The notes beneath the pieces are model-generated. The model was not told the DNA's origin. It saw only the letters and a program-made list of their open reading frames with translations, and ran no database searches. Shown piece by piece: positions 42,793 to 50,844 of a stretch of DNA of 64,000 nt. Every line of letters begins with the position of its first letter. The first letter of the stretch is position 1. The stretch comes from Alistipes finegoldii DSM 17242. Its GTDB lineage: Bacteria; Bacteroidota; Bacteroidia; Bacteroidales; Rikenellaceae. The translations under genes and the position numbers were made by a program. The stretch is from assembly GCF_000265365.1 (NCBI RefSeq), contig NC_018011.1:806001-870000 (forward strand), written 5' to 3'.

Positions 42793-43212
42793 ATGTTTCT
42801 CGAAGATCGGGATTACAAGGTCGTCTGCAACGACGACACCCTCGACATCATCACGCAGAGCGACGAGCAGACCCGCCGCGACGCCGAACGGAGCGCGCAG
42901 GAAGAAGTGGAAGGCTATCTGCGCGCCCGTTACGACACGGCGAAGGCTTTTGCACAAACGGGCGACAAGCGAAATGCGATGCTCGTGCGCGTCACGGTGA
43001 GTATCGCCCTGTTCTACCTCGGACAGTCGCTACCGCAGTTCATGGGCAACGAGCAACGCGAGACCATGTACAACAATGCGATTGCATGGCTCAAAGACGT
43101 ACAGAGCGGCAAGGCCATGCCGGACTTGCCGCTGTATGAATCCGAGGACGGCGAGGACCCGCAGAACCCGGTGCGCTTCGGCTCCCTGCCCGCCCGTAAA
43201 TACACCTATTAA
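42793..43212 (+). CDS. Mu gp36-like (DUF1320) protein
   Basis: 139 residues. FLEDRDYKVVCNDDTLDII at the N-terminus, then helical DAERSAQEEVEGYLRARYD and NAMLVRVTVSIALFYLGQ, ending in a short loop with PNPVRFGS-like composition (QNPVRFGSLPARK). Matches DUF1320 head-tail proteins found with Mu gp27-29 homologs. Probably a head completion protein. Confidence 0.8.
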   Translation: MFLEDRDYKVVCNDDTLDIITQSDEQTRRDAERSAQEEVEGYLRARYDTAKAFAQTGDKRNAMLVRVTVSIALFYLGQSLPQFMGNEQRETMYNNAIAWLKDVQSGKAMPDLPLYESEDGEDPQNPVRFGSLPARKYTY

Positions 43213-43245
43213 AAACCTTTCAAACACCGTTTAAACACCGATTGA

Positions 43246-44484
43246 ATGGGTAAGAACAAGGCCGCTCGAAAAGCGGCTCCCGATTTCGAATCACGCACAT
43301 ACGAGTCCCTGATGGCTGCCGCCCGCGCGGCCAAAACCATCGAGCAGAAGCGAGGCGTCCTCATCCAGCTCAACGAGGTTGCGGCACGTCTCTCGCAGAA
43401 AGATATTGCGACATGGCGGCAGGCATGGCAGATGGCGCTCAATGTCGAGAACCCCAAGCGCGGCCGACTTTACGACTGCTACACCGACGCGCTGATCGAC
43501 CTGCACCTCACGGGCTGCATCGGCCAGCGGGACGGCAAGACCCTGCAAAAGAAATTCGTGCTGAAAACCGAGGACGGGAAAGAGGACGATACGGCAATGA
43601 AGATTTTCGAGCGCCAATGGTTCGCGGACTTCGTGAGCTATGTGCTTGAGTCCCGTTATTGGGGGCACTCGCTCATTCAGTTGGGCGACGTTACGACCGT
43701 GAACGGCGTGCGCACCTTCACCGACGTATCGCTTGTGCCGCGCAAGCACGTTATACAGGAGTACGGCGTCATCGTGAAGGATGCGGGCGACGATCCCCAG
43801 CAGGGCGTGAGCTACCGCACGGGTGGACTTGAAAAGTGGTGCGTCGAGGTCGGCAAACCCCGTGATCTCGGCCTGCTGCTCAAATGTGTGCCGCAGGCAT
43901 TCTCGAAGAAGAACATGCTGGCCTACTGGGATGTGTTCGGTGAAATTTTCGGCATGCCCATCCGCATCGCTAAGACCGCCGCGCAGACCGGGTCCGAGCG
44001 CAGCCGCATCGAGTCGATGCTGGCGAACATGGGCGCGGCTGCATGGGGACTGTTCCCCGACGGAACCGACATCGACATCAAAGAGTCGAGCCGGGGCGAT
44101 GCCTTCAATGTTTACGACAAGCGAATCGACCGGGCGAACTCCGAAATGTCGAAGGGCGTACTGAACCAAACGATGACCATCGACAGCGGCTCGTCACTCT
44201 CGCAGAGCGAAGTGCATCTCGAAGTGTTCGGCAACGTCTGTGCAGCCGACGCAACGATGGTGAAGAATATCGTAAACGACAAGCTCATTCCCCTGATGAT
44301 CGAACACGGATTTCCGTTGCAGGGGTTGATTTTCGACTGGGACGAGGCGGCCTCGTTCACGCCGTCCGAGCGCCGGGAAATGGAGCGCGTCGTTTTGCAG
44401 TATTACGACGTGGACCCGCAGTATTTCATCGACCGCTACAAGATACCCATTACCGCCAAACGTGCGGACGGTTTTTTCGAGTAG
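43246..44484 (+). CDS. portal protein (DUF935, Mu gp29-like)
   Basis: 412 residues. IDLHLTGCIGQRDGKTLQK, VLESRYWGHSLIQLGDV and SVSYR-type portal segments, with AYWDVFGEIFGMPIRIAKT, EVHLEVFGNVCAADATMVK and LIPLMIEHGF matching DUF935 portals. Twelve copies form the DNA gate of the head. A T-TTT-TTC heptamer lies four bases before the TAG, and the -1 frame beyond is open into the next gene. The AAACACCGTTTAAA motif precedes the start. Confidence 0.88.
   Translation: MGKNKAARKAAPDFESRTYESLMAAARAAKTIEQKRGVLIQLNEVAARLSQKDIATWRQAWQMALNVENPKRGRLYDCYTDALIDLHLTGCIGQRDGKTLQKKFVLKTEDGKEDDTAMKIFERQWFADFVSYVLESRYWGHSLIQLGDVTTVNGVRTFTDVSLVPRKHVIQEYGVIVKDAGDDPQQGVSYRTGGLEKWCVEVGKPRDLGLLLKCVPQAFSKKNMLAYWDVFGEIFGMPIRIAKTAAQTGSERSRIESMLANMGAAAWGLFPDGTDIDIKESSRGDAFNVYDKRIDRANSEMSKGVLNQTMTIDSGSSLSQSEVHLEVFGNVCAADATMVKNIVNDKLIPLMIEHGFPLQGLIFDWDEAASFTPSERREMERVVLQYYDVDPQYFIDRYKIPITAKRADGFFE
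44472..44478 (+). promoter_or_regulatory. possible slippery heptamer T-TTT-TTC
   Basis: In register with portal codons TTT TTC. A -1 slip would read CGA GTA GGG ACT and enter the downstream head gene, which has no ATG for the first 31 codons. The alternative is normal initiation at ATG 44577. Confidence 0.4.
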
Positions 44485-44576
44485 GGACTGACCCCGACGG
44501 CGGCAAGGACAGTCCCGAAACGAAAACCGCCACGCATGCCGCGAAATCGGCGCATTATGCTCTCTTGCGCCAGGCG

Positions 44577-46064
44577 ATGGCGGACTTGTACGCTCCGGGA
44601 GAACTGACGCTAAAAGCGGTCCAAAAGCCCGATTTCGATCATGGCCGATTCGACACGGCGGCGCGTTATGTTTACAACAGCGGCGGCTTCACCCCGGAGA
44701 TGCTCGAAAGTAAGCCCGTGCGTGCGCTGATCGACGAGACGAACCGTGTTCTCGGTTCGACGATCACCGTGTCGCACGAAACACCGCCCGAACTGACGGC
44801 GGCGCTGCGGAACAACGTGTTCATCTTCTCCGGGCTGAAAACCTATCACTCGCTTTCCGAGGTCGGGCTGTCACTCACCAACAAGGATGGCAGCACCAAA
44901 TCGTGGCCCGATTTCTACAACGAGGTGAAGGCCATCGACGGACAGTATAACGGCAATTACCTTTATGCCGAATACAATCACGCCGTCCACTCCGCACAGA
45001 TGGCCGTGAAATGGCACGAGTGGGAAAAGGACGGCGACCAGTACGATCTGCAATACCGCACGGCTGGCGACGAACGTGTCCGCGAGGCGCACCGCCAGCT
45101 CGACGGCGTGACCCTGCCGCCGAGCGACAAGTTTTGGGAGCGCTACCTGCCGCCCAACGGCTGGAACTGCCGTTGTAATGTCGTGCAGGTCTTGCGCGAC
45201 GACTATCCGCGCTCCGACAGCGACAAGGCCACGGCCATAGGCGACGAGTACACCCGGACCCCGAAGGCGCAGATGTTCCGGTTCAACGCGGGCAAGACCC
45301 TCGAAATATTCCCCGCGAAGCACCCATACCGAAAAGCCCCGGCGAAGGTGAAGAAGGCCGTCGAGCAGATGGCCGTCGAGCTGCGGACCCCGCAGGAAGT
45401 CGTCGATTTCCTGAACGCCTCCGAGGTGCGCCGGGCATGGTTCGAGCGCGGATTCAATTCGTTAATATCGACGACCGAGCGCGGCGTGAACGGATACACG
45501 GATATGCGGGGATTGATCGCCATGACGAAGGCACGGCTCGACAACGTGCTGGCCGGACTCACCAAGCTGCGGCAGGGGAAGGAGATCACCTTCGACGAGG
45601 CCGATGCGCTGGCGACCTTTTGGCACGAGATCACCCACAACCGGAACAAGCCGGGAAACATGCGCATGACATCTTTACAGACTCAATATATGGAGTTAGC
45701 AAACGAGTTCGTAGCGCGCAAGACCCTGCCGGAGTTCTACGAAGGAGTAGGCGGAAAGATGCAACATCCCGAATTTATGGCCGACCGCCAATCGACGGGA
45801 TATAATAGGTGGGTGCGTAATTATTGTAAAGTCATTGAATTGACGGGGGCGGATGCCGAGGAGGTTCTTTCTGCTGTCCGGGAACATCTGTTCAGCCAAC
45901 CATACGCCGAGCAGGATGCGGGATTGGTGAATGCGCTGATGCAAAGCGGCGCACTCAAAGCAGACGGGACGAAACTGAAAAGGTCAGAGGTGAAACGGAT
46001 TGTAAAAGGCTGCTTGATGTTCGGCGAGGATATGTTACAGAAATACGTGGAGTCTATTCGTTGA
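44577..46064 (+). CDS. Mu F-like head morphogenesis protein with HEITH zincin domain
   Basis: 495 residues from ATG 44577; the frame is open back to the portal stop. Residues 1-260 are the minor head protein (YRTAGDERVREAHRQLDG, then FWERYLPPNGWNCRCN, the SPP1 gp7/Mu F signature). Residues 280-495 form an extra domain with FWHEITHNR (His350, Glu351, His354) and a downstream LANEFVARKTL helix, like small zincins of the polyvalent or ImmA type. Such fused effector domains are thought to be packaged and delivered with the DNA. Confidence 0.8.
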   Translation: MADLYAPGELTLKAVQKPDFDHGRFDTAARYVYNSGGFTPEMLESKPVRALIDETNRVLGSTITVSHETPPELTAALRNNVFIFSGLKTYHSLSEVGLSLTNKDGSTKSWPDFYNEVKAIDGQYNGNYLYAEYNHAVHSAQMAVKWHEWEKDGDQYDLQYRTAGDERVREAHRQLDGVTLPPSDKFWERYLPPNGWNCRCNVVQVLRDDYPRSDSDKATAIGDEYTRTPKAQMFRFNAGKTLEIFPAKHPYRKAPAKVKKAVEQMAVELRTPQEVVDFLNASEVRRAWFERGFNSLISTTERGVNGYTDMRGLIAMTKARLDNVLAGLTKLRQGKEITFDEADALATFWHEITHNRNKPGNMRMTSLQTQYMELANEFVARKTLPEFYEGVGGKMQHPEFMADRQSTGYNRWVRNYCKVIELTGADAEEVLSAVREHLFSQPYAEQDAGLVNALMQSGALKADGTKLKRSEVKRIVKGCLMFGEDMLQKYVESIR

Positions 46065-46320
46065 AGACAGCCCGGTATTCATCGCCGAACTCGGCCTCGA
46101 TGGCGGCCGCAAGTTGCCTGTCCTCGCAAAATTCAGCGAAAGCCATGAATGTAATGGCCCGATTCTGCTCGGACATAGGAGCGTTATCCGGACTTAACGA
46201 CTGCATAAAGTCCTCCTTGTCGGCCTTGCTATGCCCGCCGAGAATCTCGTCGAGGACAGCAGGGTCGGTAGTAAAGTCGAGGAACGACTTGCTCCGGAGC
46301 TGTAAATTACCGTAGTCCAT
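46054..46320 (-). CDS. small antisense-oriented phage gene (moron-like)
   Basis: 88 residues from ATG 46320 (MDYGNLQLRSKSFLDF), acidic and helical. It lies opposite to the late genes around it and overlaps the head gene's end by 11 bp. An upstream TTACTTTTGC on its strand looks like a -7 box, so it may be expressed from the prophage. Such isolated genes often alter the lysogen, for example by blocking superinfection. Function unknown. Confidence 0.6.
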   Translation of the reverse strand: MDYGNLQLRSKSFLDFTTDPAVLDEILGGHSKADKEDFMQSLSPDNAPMSEQNRAITFMAFAEFCEDRQLAAAIEAEFGDEYRAVFNE

Positions 46321-46376
46321 TGGATAAATGATGCGTTTTCGCAAAAGTAATGGTTTTCAATGTGAAAACAAAATAA

Positions 46377-46838
46377 ATGCCGAGAAATATTGATCTCATG
46401 CCCCGCGTGTTGAGCGACATGCGGGTAAAGCTGGCGGAAATGTTCGATCAGAACTTCCGCGAGCAGGGATTCTTCGGGGCCAAATGGCGGCCGAAGAAGG
46501 TCTACTCGAAGGGCGGAAGTCCCACGATCTTGATCGTGACCGGGGCGATGCGGCGCGGCATCCGGGCGCAGGTGCGCGGCCGCAGCGTCGTGTTCACCTC
46601 CGACAAACCCTATACTGCCCTGCATAACGAAGGCGGCGTGTTCCGGCAGAACGTCCCGGCCCATTACCGCAACGTGCGCGGACGTCGCTCCATCGTGCGG
46701 GCGCACTCCCGGATGATGCGCATGCCGCAACGACAGTTCATCGGCGACCACGCGAAGGTGCAGCGGGCCATCGCCGACATTATGACCCGACACCTCGAAC
46801 GCATCAGCCGCGACCTTACCAAAATCACCAAGATATGA
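46377..46838 (+). CDS. virion morphogenesis protein (Mu gpG-like)
   Basis: 153 residues. NFREQGFFGAKWRPKK, TGAMRRGIRAQVRG and PYTALHNEGGVF plus MPQRQFIGD follow the phage virion morphogenesis (gpG/S) family, probably a tail completion protein. Overlaps the next gene by 4 bp. Confidence 0.85.
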   Translation: MPRNIDLMPRVLSDMRVKLAEMFDQNFREQGFFGAKWRPKKVYSKGGSPTILIVTGAMRRGIRAQVRGRSVVFTSDKPYTALHNEGGVFRQNVPAHYRNVRGRRSIVRAHSRMMRMPQRQFIGDHAKVQRAIADIMTRHLERISRDLTKITKI

Positions 46839-47395
46839 GAAAGACCCTTTATTTGGCCCTCGAAGAAAGGCTAAAACAGATTGTTTTCGTGGATGGCGAG
46901 CCGACCTTCGAGCCGGATGCCGATAAACGCAAAGGCAAGCGCCCCGTGTTCCAGCACTTCGACATGTGGAACGAGAACATCCTGCAACTTGTCAAACAGC
47001 GACCGTTCGCAACACCTGCGCTGCTGGTCGAATACGACCCCATCCGCTGGAATTACGGCGGGCATAAAGTGCGAGAGGCCGATATTCTGATGCGGTTGCA
47101 TGTCGTTACCGCGACGGCGGCCACGGCCGAGGCGGGCGGACGTTATCAGGACAAAGCCCTCGAACGCTTCGACATCATCAACGGCGTGACGCAGGCCCTA
47201 CTCTCGTTCAGTTTCGACGACGGCGTCCGGCAGGCCGGGACGTTCCGGCAGGCCGAATCTGCAACCGACCACAACCACGAACAGGTTTGCGATGACATCG
47301 AAAGCTGGGTCGCCTTCTGCCGGGATGCGTCGGGGTGCAAGATTCCCGGAACCGCATCGTCGGTGCAGCGTTTCGAGCTGCGGCCGGGCCAGTAA
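46835..47395 (+). CDS. tail terminator-like protein
   Basis: 186 residues. LYLALEERLKQIVFVDG, FQHFDMWNENILQLV and KVREADILMRLHVV have the alpha/beta layout of tail terminators such as Mu gp37. Last gene of the plus-strand head block; followed by a terminator. Confidence 0.65.
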   Translation: MRKTLYLALEERLKQIVFVDGEPTFEPDADKRKGKRPVFQHFDMWNENILQLVKQRPFATPALLVEYDPIRWNYGGHKVREADILMRLHVVTATAATAEAGGRYQDKALERFDIINGVTQALLSFSFDDGVRQAGTFRQAESATDHNHEQVCDDIESWVAFCRDASGCKIPGTASSVQRFELRPGQ

Positions 47396-47397
47396 CG

Positions 47398-47429
47398 AAC
47401 AACCCCCGGCCGTATGGCTGGGGGTTGTT
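47398..47429. terminator. terminator between late and early operons
   Basis: AACAACCCCCGGCC / GGCTGGGGGTTGTT with one G-T pair and a 4-nt loop, between convergent genes ending at 47395 (+) and 47431 (-). Confidence 0.85.
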
Positions 47430-47430
47430 G

Positions 47431-47676
47431 TTAAAATAGCGAGAGTTGCCGCTGGCGTTCGGCTTCTTCGGCCTCGTTCAACTCTTTGGGCGGGGTGGAA
47501 ATGTAATTGAGGAACGTGCGGTAACACATCGGGTACACCGGGTAGACATGCTCCCGCCATACTGCCTTGTAGCACTTTTTCAATACACCAGCTTCGTAAT
47601 GTTCGTTCACGATGTCGCAAACCAGTTTGATACGTCGCAGCGTGTTGATATTCCTTTTTACACCTTTTTTGCCCAT
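47431..47676 (-). CDS. small phage protein
   Basis: 81 residues, basic N-terminus (MGKKGVKRNINTLRRIK) with helical KAVWREHVYPVYPMCYRTF. It resembles short HTH-like transcription factors of Mu-type middle operons (Mor/C position), but no clear HTH is visible. Last minus-strand gene of the early/middle block. Confidence 0.6.
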   Translation of the reverse strand: MGKKGVKRNINTLRRIKLVCDIVNEHYEAGVLKKCYKAVWREHVYPVYPMCYRTFLNYISTPPKELNEAEEAERQRQLSLF

Positions 47677-47753
47677 TCTCCGAAAATATCGCTATCTTTG
47701 TCAAAACTTCCACCTTTTGACTCGTTGGCTGATATTTCGGTCGGCGAGTTTTT

Positions 47754-47975
47754 TTATTCCTGCTGTCTGTCTTGGCCCGTGAACGGCTCGATGCGAACCG
47801 TTCCTTCGTTCACTTTCCAGACACGGCCGAAGCCCTTGCAAATCGGACAACAGACGGACGAGACTCCTGCGGGGCCGGATGCGGTATATAATACATCATC
47901 ACTAACTTGCCCCCGGCCGCCACAGTTTCGGCACAGTTCGACGGTTGCCTTGCGGTACTCTCGCGTTTTACACAT
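47754..47975 (-). CDS. DnaJ-type zinc-finger phage protein
   Basis: 73 residues from ATG 47975 (MCKTREYRKATVELC). Two CxxCxG knuckles, CRNCGGRG and CPICKGFG, as in DnaJ zinc domains, then a basic-acidic tail. Mu Com is a small zinc-finger protein that activates mom, so a Com-like role is imaginable, but the position is early, not next to mom, and the similarity is only in having Cys pairs. Confidence 0.65.
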   Translation of the reverse strand: MCKTREYRKATVELCRNCGGRGQVSDDVLYTASGPAGVSSVCCPICKGFGRVWKVNEGTVRIEPFTGQDRQQE

Positions 47976-47980
47976 TCGGC

Positions 47981-48499
47981 TTAATCCTCCTTCTCTTTTT
48001 TGGGTTCGACATAAAATGTTTCGGCTTGGCCTACGATGATGCCACACTTCTCCATCAGCGGAGCGATCTCCTCGTTTTCACGGTCAGCAAGGAGTTTGTC
48101 TTTCGCAATCGCTTCTTCGGTGCGGATGTACGACGGCAGGAACTCCCGGACCAGTTCCAGCGCGGCCGCCCATGTGAAGCCCCGGCGGGGTTTGAGTTGC
48201 GGGTTGCCTGTGCGGAAGCCGATAACGCCGTGCGTCGTTTCCATGCTCCGGCGCTTCGAGAACAGCACCTCGCGCTGTTCCGTGGCGAATACCTGCATGA
48301 CCTCGAACGACTCGGCTTTCTGCTGCTCCAGCTCCGCGAGCCGTTCGGCGTTCCGCTCCCGAATGGCGACGAACTCCTTGTCCATTTCCGCGTTGATACT
48401 CTGCACATCGGCGTCCGCTGTCGCGTAACGGCCGAAAGCTTCCTCCATCTGTTCGCGCGTGATGCCCGACACGATGATCTTCTTTGCTCTTTTTGCCAT
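47981..48499 (-). CDS. gam: Gam-like host-nuclease inhibitor
   Basis: 172 residues. Long N-terminal coiled coil (ITREQMEEAFGRYATAD, NAERLAELEQQKAESF) followed by RRSMETTHGVIGFRTGNP and KPRRGFTWAAALELV. This is the Mu Gam pattern. Gam binds DNA ends as a Ku-like dimer and blocks RecBCD-type exonucleases. Second in the early transcript block near its end. Confidence 0.85.
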   Translation of the reverse strand: MAKRAKKIIVSGITREQMEEAFGRYATADADVQSINAEMDKEFVAIRERNAERLAELEQQKAESFEVMQVFATEQREVLFSKRRSMETTHGVIGFRTGNPQLKPRRGFTWAAALELVREFLPSYIRTEEAIAKDKLLADRENEEIAPLMEKCGIIVGQAETFYVEPKKEKED

Positions 48500-48559
48500 A
48501 AAATTCGTTGTTTTAATTGTTCGATTGCCTTTTTTGTCCGGGGCCGATTTGACCGTTGG

Positions 48560-48970
48560 TTATTTCGCTTCCAAAATTGGAAGGTTCGCCTCCGTGGGAA
48601 TGTATATAACCTTGCTGGGGACGTTGTTCTGCTGGCGTACCCACAGGTATTGAATGTAGGTCGGTGTAATTGACCCGTTCTCGATGCGGATAGCCTCGGC
48701 AGCACCTTTCGCCCGCTCGATTTCCGCCTGCGCGTTGAGTTTCTCGGCTTCCAGATTGGCTTTCGCTTCTTCAATCCGGATGCGGCGATTTTGCTCCGCC
48801 TTGGCAAACTCGGCTTTTCCGGCCATTTCCTGCTGCCAAACATTGTAGGAGGGACAGCCGACCAAAAGAGCTGCAACCAAACAACAGATGACCAATACAA
48901 TGGCAATCCACCCGGTTGCGTAATATGTCGTTTTACCGTCGTAGCCGTTCGATGATGCAAATAATTTCAT
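48560..48970 (-). CDS. membrane-anchored coiled-coil protein, SPFH-tail-like
   Basis: 136 residues. One membrane helix (about 22-40, IAIVLVICCLVAALLVG), then a helix rich in Ala/Glu/Lys (KANLEAEKLNAQAEIERAK, GAAEAIRIENG) like the end of SPFH/prohibitin proteins, then LWVRQQNNVPSKVIYIP. Found in many Bacteroidetes Mu-like phages at this place. Possibly affects superinfection or envelope stress; not established. Confidence 0.65.
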   Translation of the reverse strand: MKLFASSNGYDGKTTYYATGWIAIVLVICCLVAALLVGCPSYNVWQQEMAGKAEFAKAEQNRRIRIEEAKANLEAEKLNAQAEIERAKGAAEAIRIENGSITPTYIQYLWVRQQNNVPSKVIYIPTEANLPILEAK

Positions 48971-49009
48971 AATGTTTCCTTTTTTGTGGATTAATTTTTC
49001 AGTTGTTTG

Positions 49010-49150
49010 CTATGTCATACTATGGCCAGAATCAATGCTTCTGTGCATATTATCTGCCCCCCGCAAATCGTTTGCTAATTGCTTATCGCTTACAAGAGGC
49101 AGCAGGGCCTTCATAATCATCAACTGATTTTTCAAGATAGCGCTATCCAT
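49010..49150 (-). CDS. small ORF, 46 codons
   Basis: MDSAILKNQLMIMKALL at the start, then PLVSDKQLANDLRGADN, stop TAG at 49010. It overlaps the preceding gene's stop by 8 bp in the same direction, which supports coupled translation. A short amphipathic helical peptide of unknown role. Confidence 0.5.
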   Translation of the reverse strand: MDSAILKNQLMIMKALLPLVSDKQLANDLRGADNMHRSIDSGHSMT

Positions 49151-49820
49151 AAAGTTCATTGATTAAATTCCGGCTTACCCTTTGGTAAAGGGCCTTCCGC
49201 CGCGCTTTGTCGAGAACGTTAATGACCTTGTCGTTCCGACCTTTCATACCTGCGGCGACAAGACTATCCACGACGTTTTTTTCAGCGCCGCAGATGAACG
49301 ATACTCCGGTGTGTGCTTTCCCATCGGTGGCTTTGCGCATTGCGAAAATGCCGAGGCCACAATCCTTTTCGAAGTCCGGGTCTGCATCGATCATCGCTTC
49401 CAATTCATTGATGATCTCCTTCATCCGCTGGATGAAGTCCGTTGATTTGCCGGGTTTCTTTTCCTTGGCAATGTCAATCGTCGCCACCGGAAGGGGGCGA
49501 TTCCCGACGAGGATTTCAATGTCGCCCCATTTGTACTCCTTGGGCGGACGGATAAGGTTTGCGGGTGCATACTCAACCGCATAGGTCAGCCCTGTAACCG
49601 AGTCGAGGACGTTTACGGCCATCTCCGTATGCAGAACTTTCTTTTTTTCGCCGAATAGCGACAGCGGCACAGGTTCAAGTTCTACAAATTCCCGTTCGTA
49701 GGGGTCGGCGATGATTTTGTACTCCACGTCGCCGAGACGGGTTGTGCTGTTCGTTTTAAGGCACACGGCCTTTGCGAAGTTCGGCTTGTAGCCGAAACCG
49801 ATGATTGATTTGTCGTTCAT
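49143..49820 (-). CDS. phage early-region protein
   Basis: 225 residues, alpha/beta. KSIIGFGYKPNFAKAVC at the N-terminus; central beta segment with VTGLTYAVEYAPANLIRPP; C-terminal helices (KARRKALYQRVSRNLINEL). No motif I can name. Part of the minus-strand early operon between GemA-like and Gam-like genes, so a replication or regulation role is likely. Confidence 0.65.
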   Translation of the reverse strand: MNDKSIIGFGYKPNFAKAVCLKTNSTTRLGDVEYKIIADPYEREFVELEPVPLSLFGEKKKVLHTEMAVNVLDSVTGLTYAVEYAPANLIRPPKEYKWGDIEILVGNRPLPVATIDIAKEKKPGKSTDFIQRMKEIINELEAMIDADPDFEKDCGLGIFAMRKATDGKAHTGVSFICGAEKNVVDSLVAAGMKGRNDKVINVLDKARRKALYQRVSRNLINELYG

Positions 49821-49833
49821 AGTGGTATGAAAT

Positions 49834-50034
49834 TTAATTTACAGTGGGTTTTTCGTCTTTCAGTCGTATTTCACAGCGGCATAATTTCACTTCACGTCCG
49901 CTTTTCAGCATATCTGACCGTATTTTCGTGGTTAAAAAATCTGCCATTATCTTGCGCAATTCTTCTGTTGCAATAAGTTCATCGTCAAAGTCATCTTCAA
50001 CAATCAATGATTGGGTTATTATCACTCTTGCCAT
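49834..50034 (-). CDS. small phage protein
   Basis: 66 residues, MARVIITQSLIVEDDFDDE, with a helix (ELRKIMADFLTTKIRS) and a basic beta hairpin (REVKLCRCEIRLKDEK). Early operon. Unknown. Confidence 0.6.
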   Translation of the reverse strand: MARVIITQSLIVEDDFDDELIATEELRKIMADFLTTKIRSDMLKSGREVKLCRCEIRLKDEKPTVN

Positions 50035-50045
50035 AGTTCTGCGGA

Positions 50046-50372
50046 TTATAGTTGTTTGATGATGATGTCGGCAAAACCTTCCGTTGTATTTCTGACGAGT
50101 TGAGCGAGAATTTCATCCGGGCCTCCTTTGTAGTCCATCAGCAACCCGACGGTCACATCATACGGAAGCAAAATAGAGCCGATACGGATTTGAACCTTGA
50201 CAACTGGCCATGACTTGGGAAGCCACGATACATGCACGTTGCAGTCCATGCCCTCGGATATGGTTATGCGCTTTTCCAGTACAACGGCGCGGCGGAAGTT
50301 TACACGTATAAACCCCTTATCGACGAGCCGCAGGGCGAATTGTTCGAGAAATCGTTCTTGTGTGATTGTCAT
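50046..50372 (-). CDS. phage early protein
   Basis: 108 residues from ATG 50372 (MTITQERFLEQFALRL); a GTG at 50399 inside the previous gene is an alternative. Beta-rich core with VSWLPKSWPVVKVQIRIG. Directly downstream of the GemA-like gene. Unknown role. Confidence 0.6.
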   Translation of the reverse strand: MTITQERFLEQFALRLVDKGFIRVNFRRAVVLEKRITISEGMDCNVHVSWLPKSWPVVKVQIRIGSILLPYDVTVGLLMDYKGGPDEILAQLVRNTTEGFADIIIKQL

Positions 50373-50373
50373 G

Positions 50374-50835
50374 TCAGTTAGGTATTTGTCGTTGTTCACT
50401 CTGCGAGTAGATCGCCATGCTTACCAGCTCGTCGATCATGCGGGAATCTTTCTGCTTATTGAGAAAGGCGTTGTAGACATTGCGCAGCCGTTCGGGAGGA
50501 ATGCGGTTGAAGTTGTCGGACTTCGTGGCCCGACACGCAATCGCTTTGATGTCGGCGATGTTCTCCGGCTTGCCCTGCATCCGCAGCCAGCCGCCGATGG
50601 CCGCGATCACCTGCTTACGCAGGCGGTCGAGTTTCACAGCGTTGCTGTCAAGCCGCTTTTCGAGTGCGCGGCAGATGTTCATCAGATCGTCGTTGTTGAT
50701 GTCCGCAGAACTCTCGACGCCGTAGCCTTCGATGATCGCGGCCTTCTCCTCGGCAGACAGGCGCAGCCTGCTGCAAAGGGTGTGAAACTGCCGAAGCAGC
50801 CACTTCTGTTGTTTTTCCATTACACTTGTTGCCAT
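50374..50835 (-). CDS. GemA/Mu gp16-like regulatory protein
   Basis: 153 residues. LLRQFHTLCSRLRLSAEEK, then ADINNDDLMNICRALEKRL, then VIAAIGGWLRMQGKPENIADI and FNRIPPERLRNVYNAF follow the gp16/GemA (DUF1018) pattern. In Mu, GemA influences host DNA supercoiling and gene expression. Position after the ATPase genes fits. Confidence 0.75.
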   Translation of the reverse strand: MATSVMEKQQKWLLRQFHTLCSRLRLSAEEKAAIIEGYGVESSADINNDDLMNICRALEKRLDSNAVKLDRLRKQVIAAIGGWLRMQGKPENIADIKAIACRATKSDNFNRIPPERLRNVYNAFLNKQKDSRMIDELVSMAIYSQSEQRQIPN

Positions 50836-50844
50836 ATTATTCAG

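Noticed and set aside
44043..44480. Upstream extension of the head morphogenesis frame into the portal gene
   Set aside because: Overlapping codons are Arg/Pro-rich noise; the DUF935 portal frame is clearly the coding one there.
47754..47975. Com, the activator of mom
   Set aside because: It has Cys pairs but of DnaJ type and is in the early block, far from mom; noted only as a possibility.
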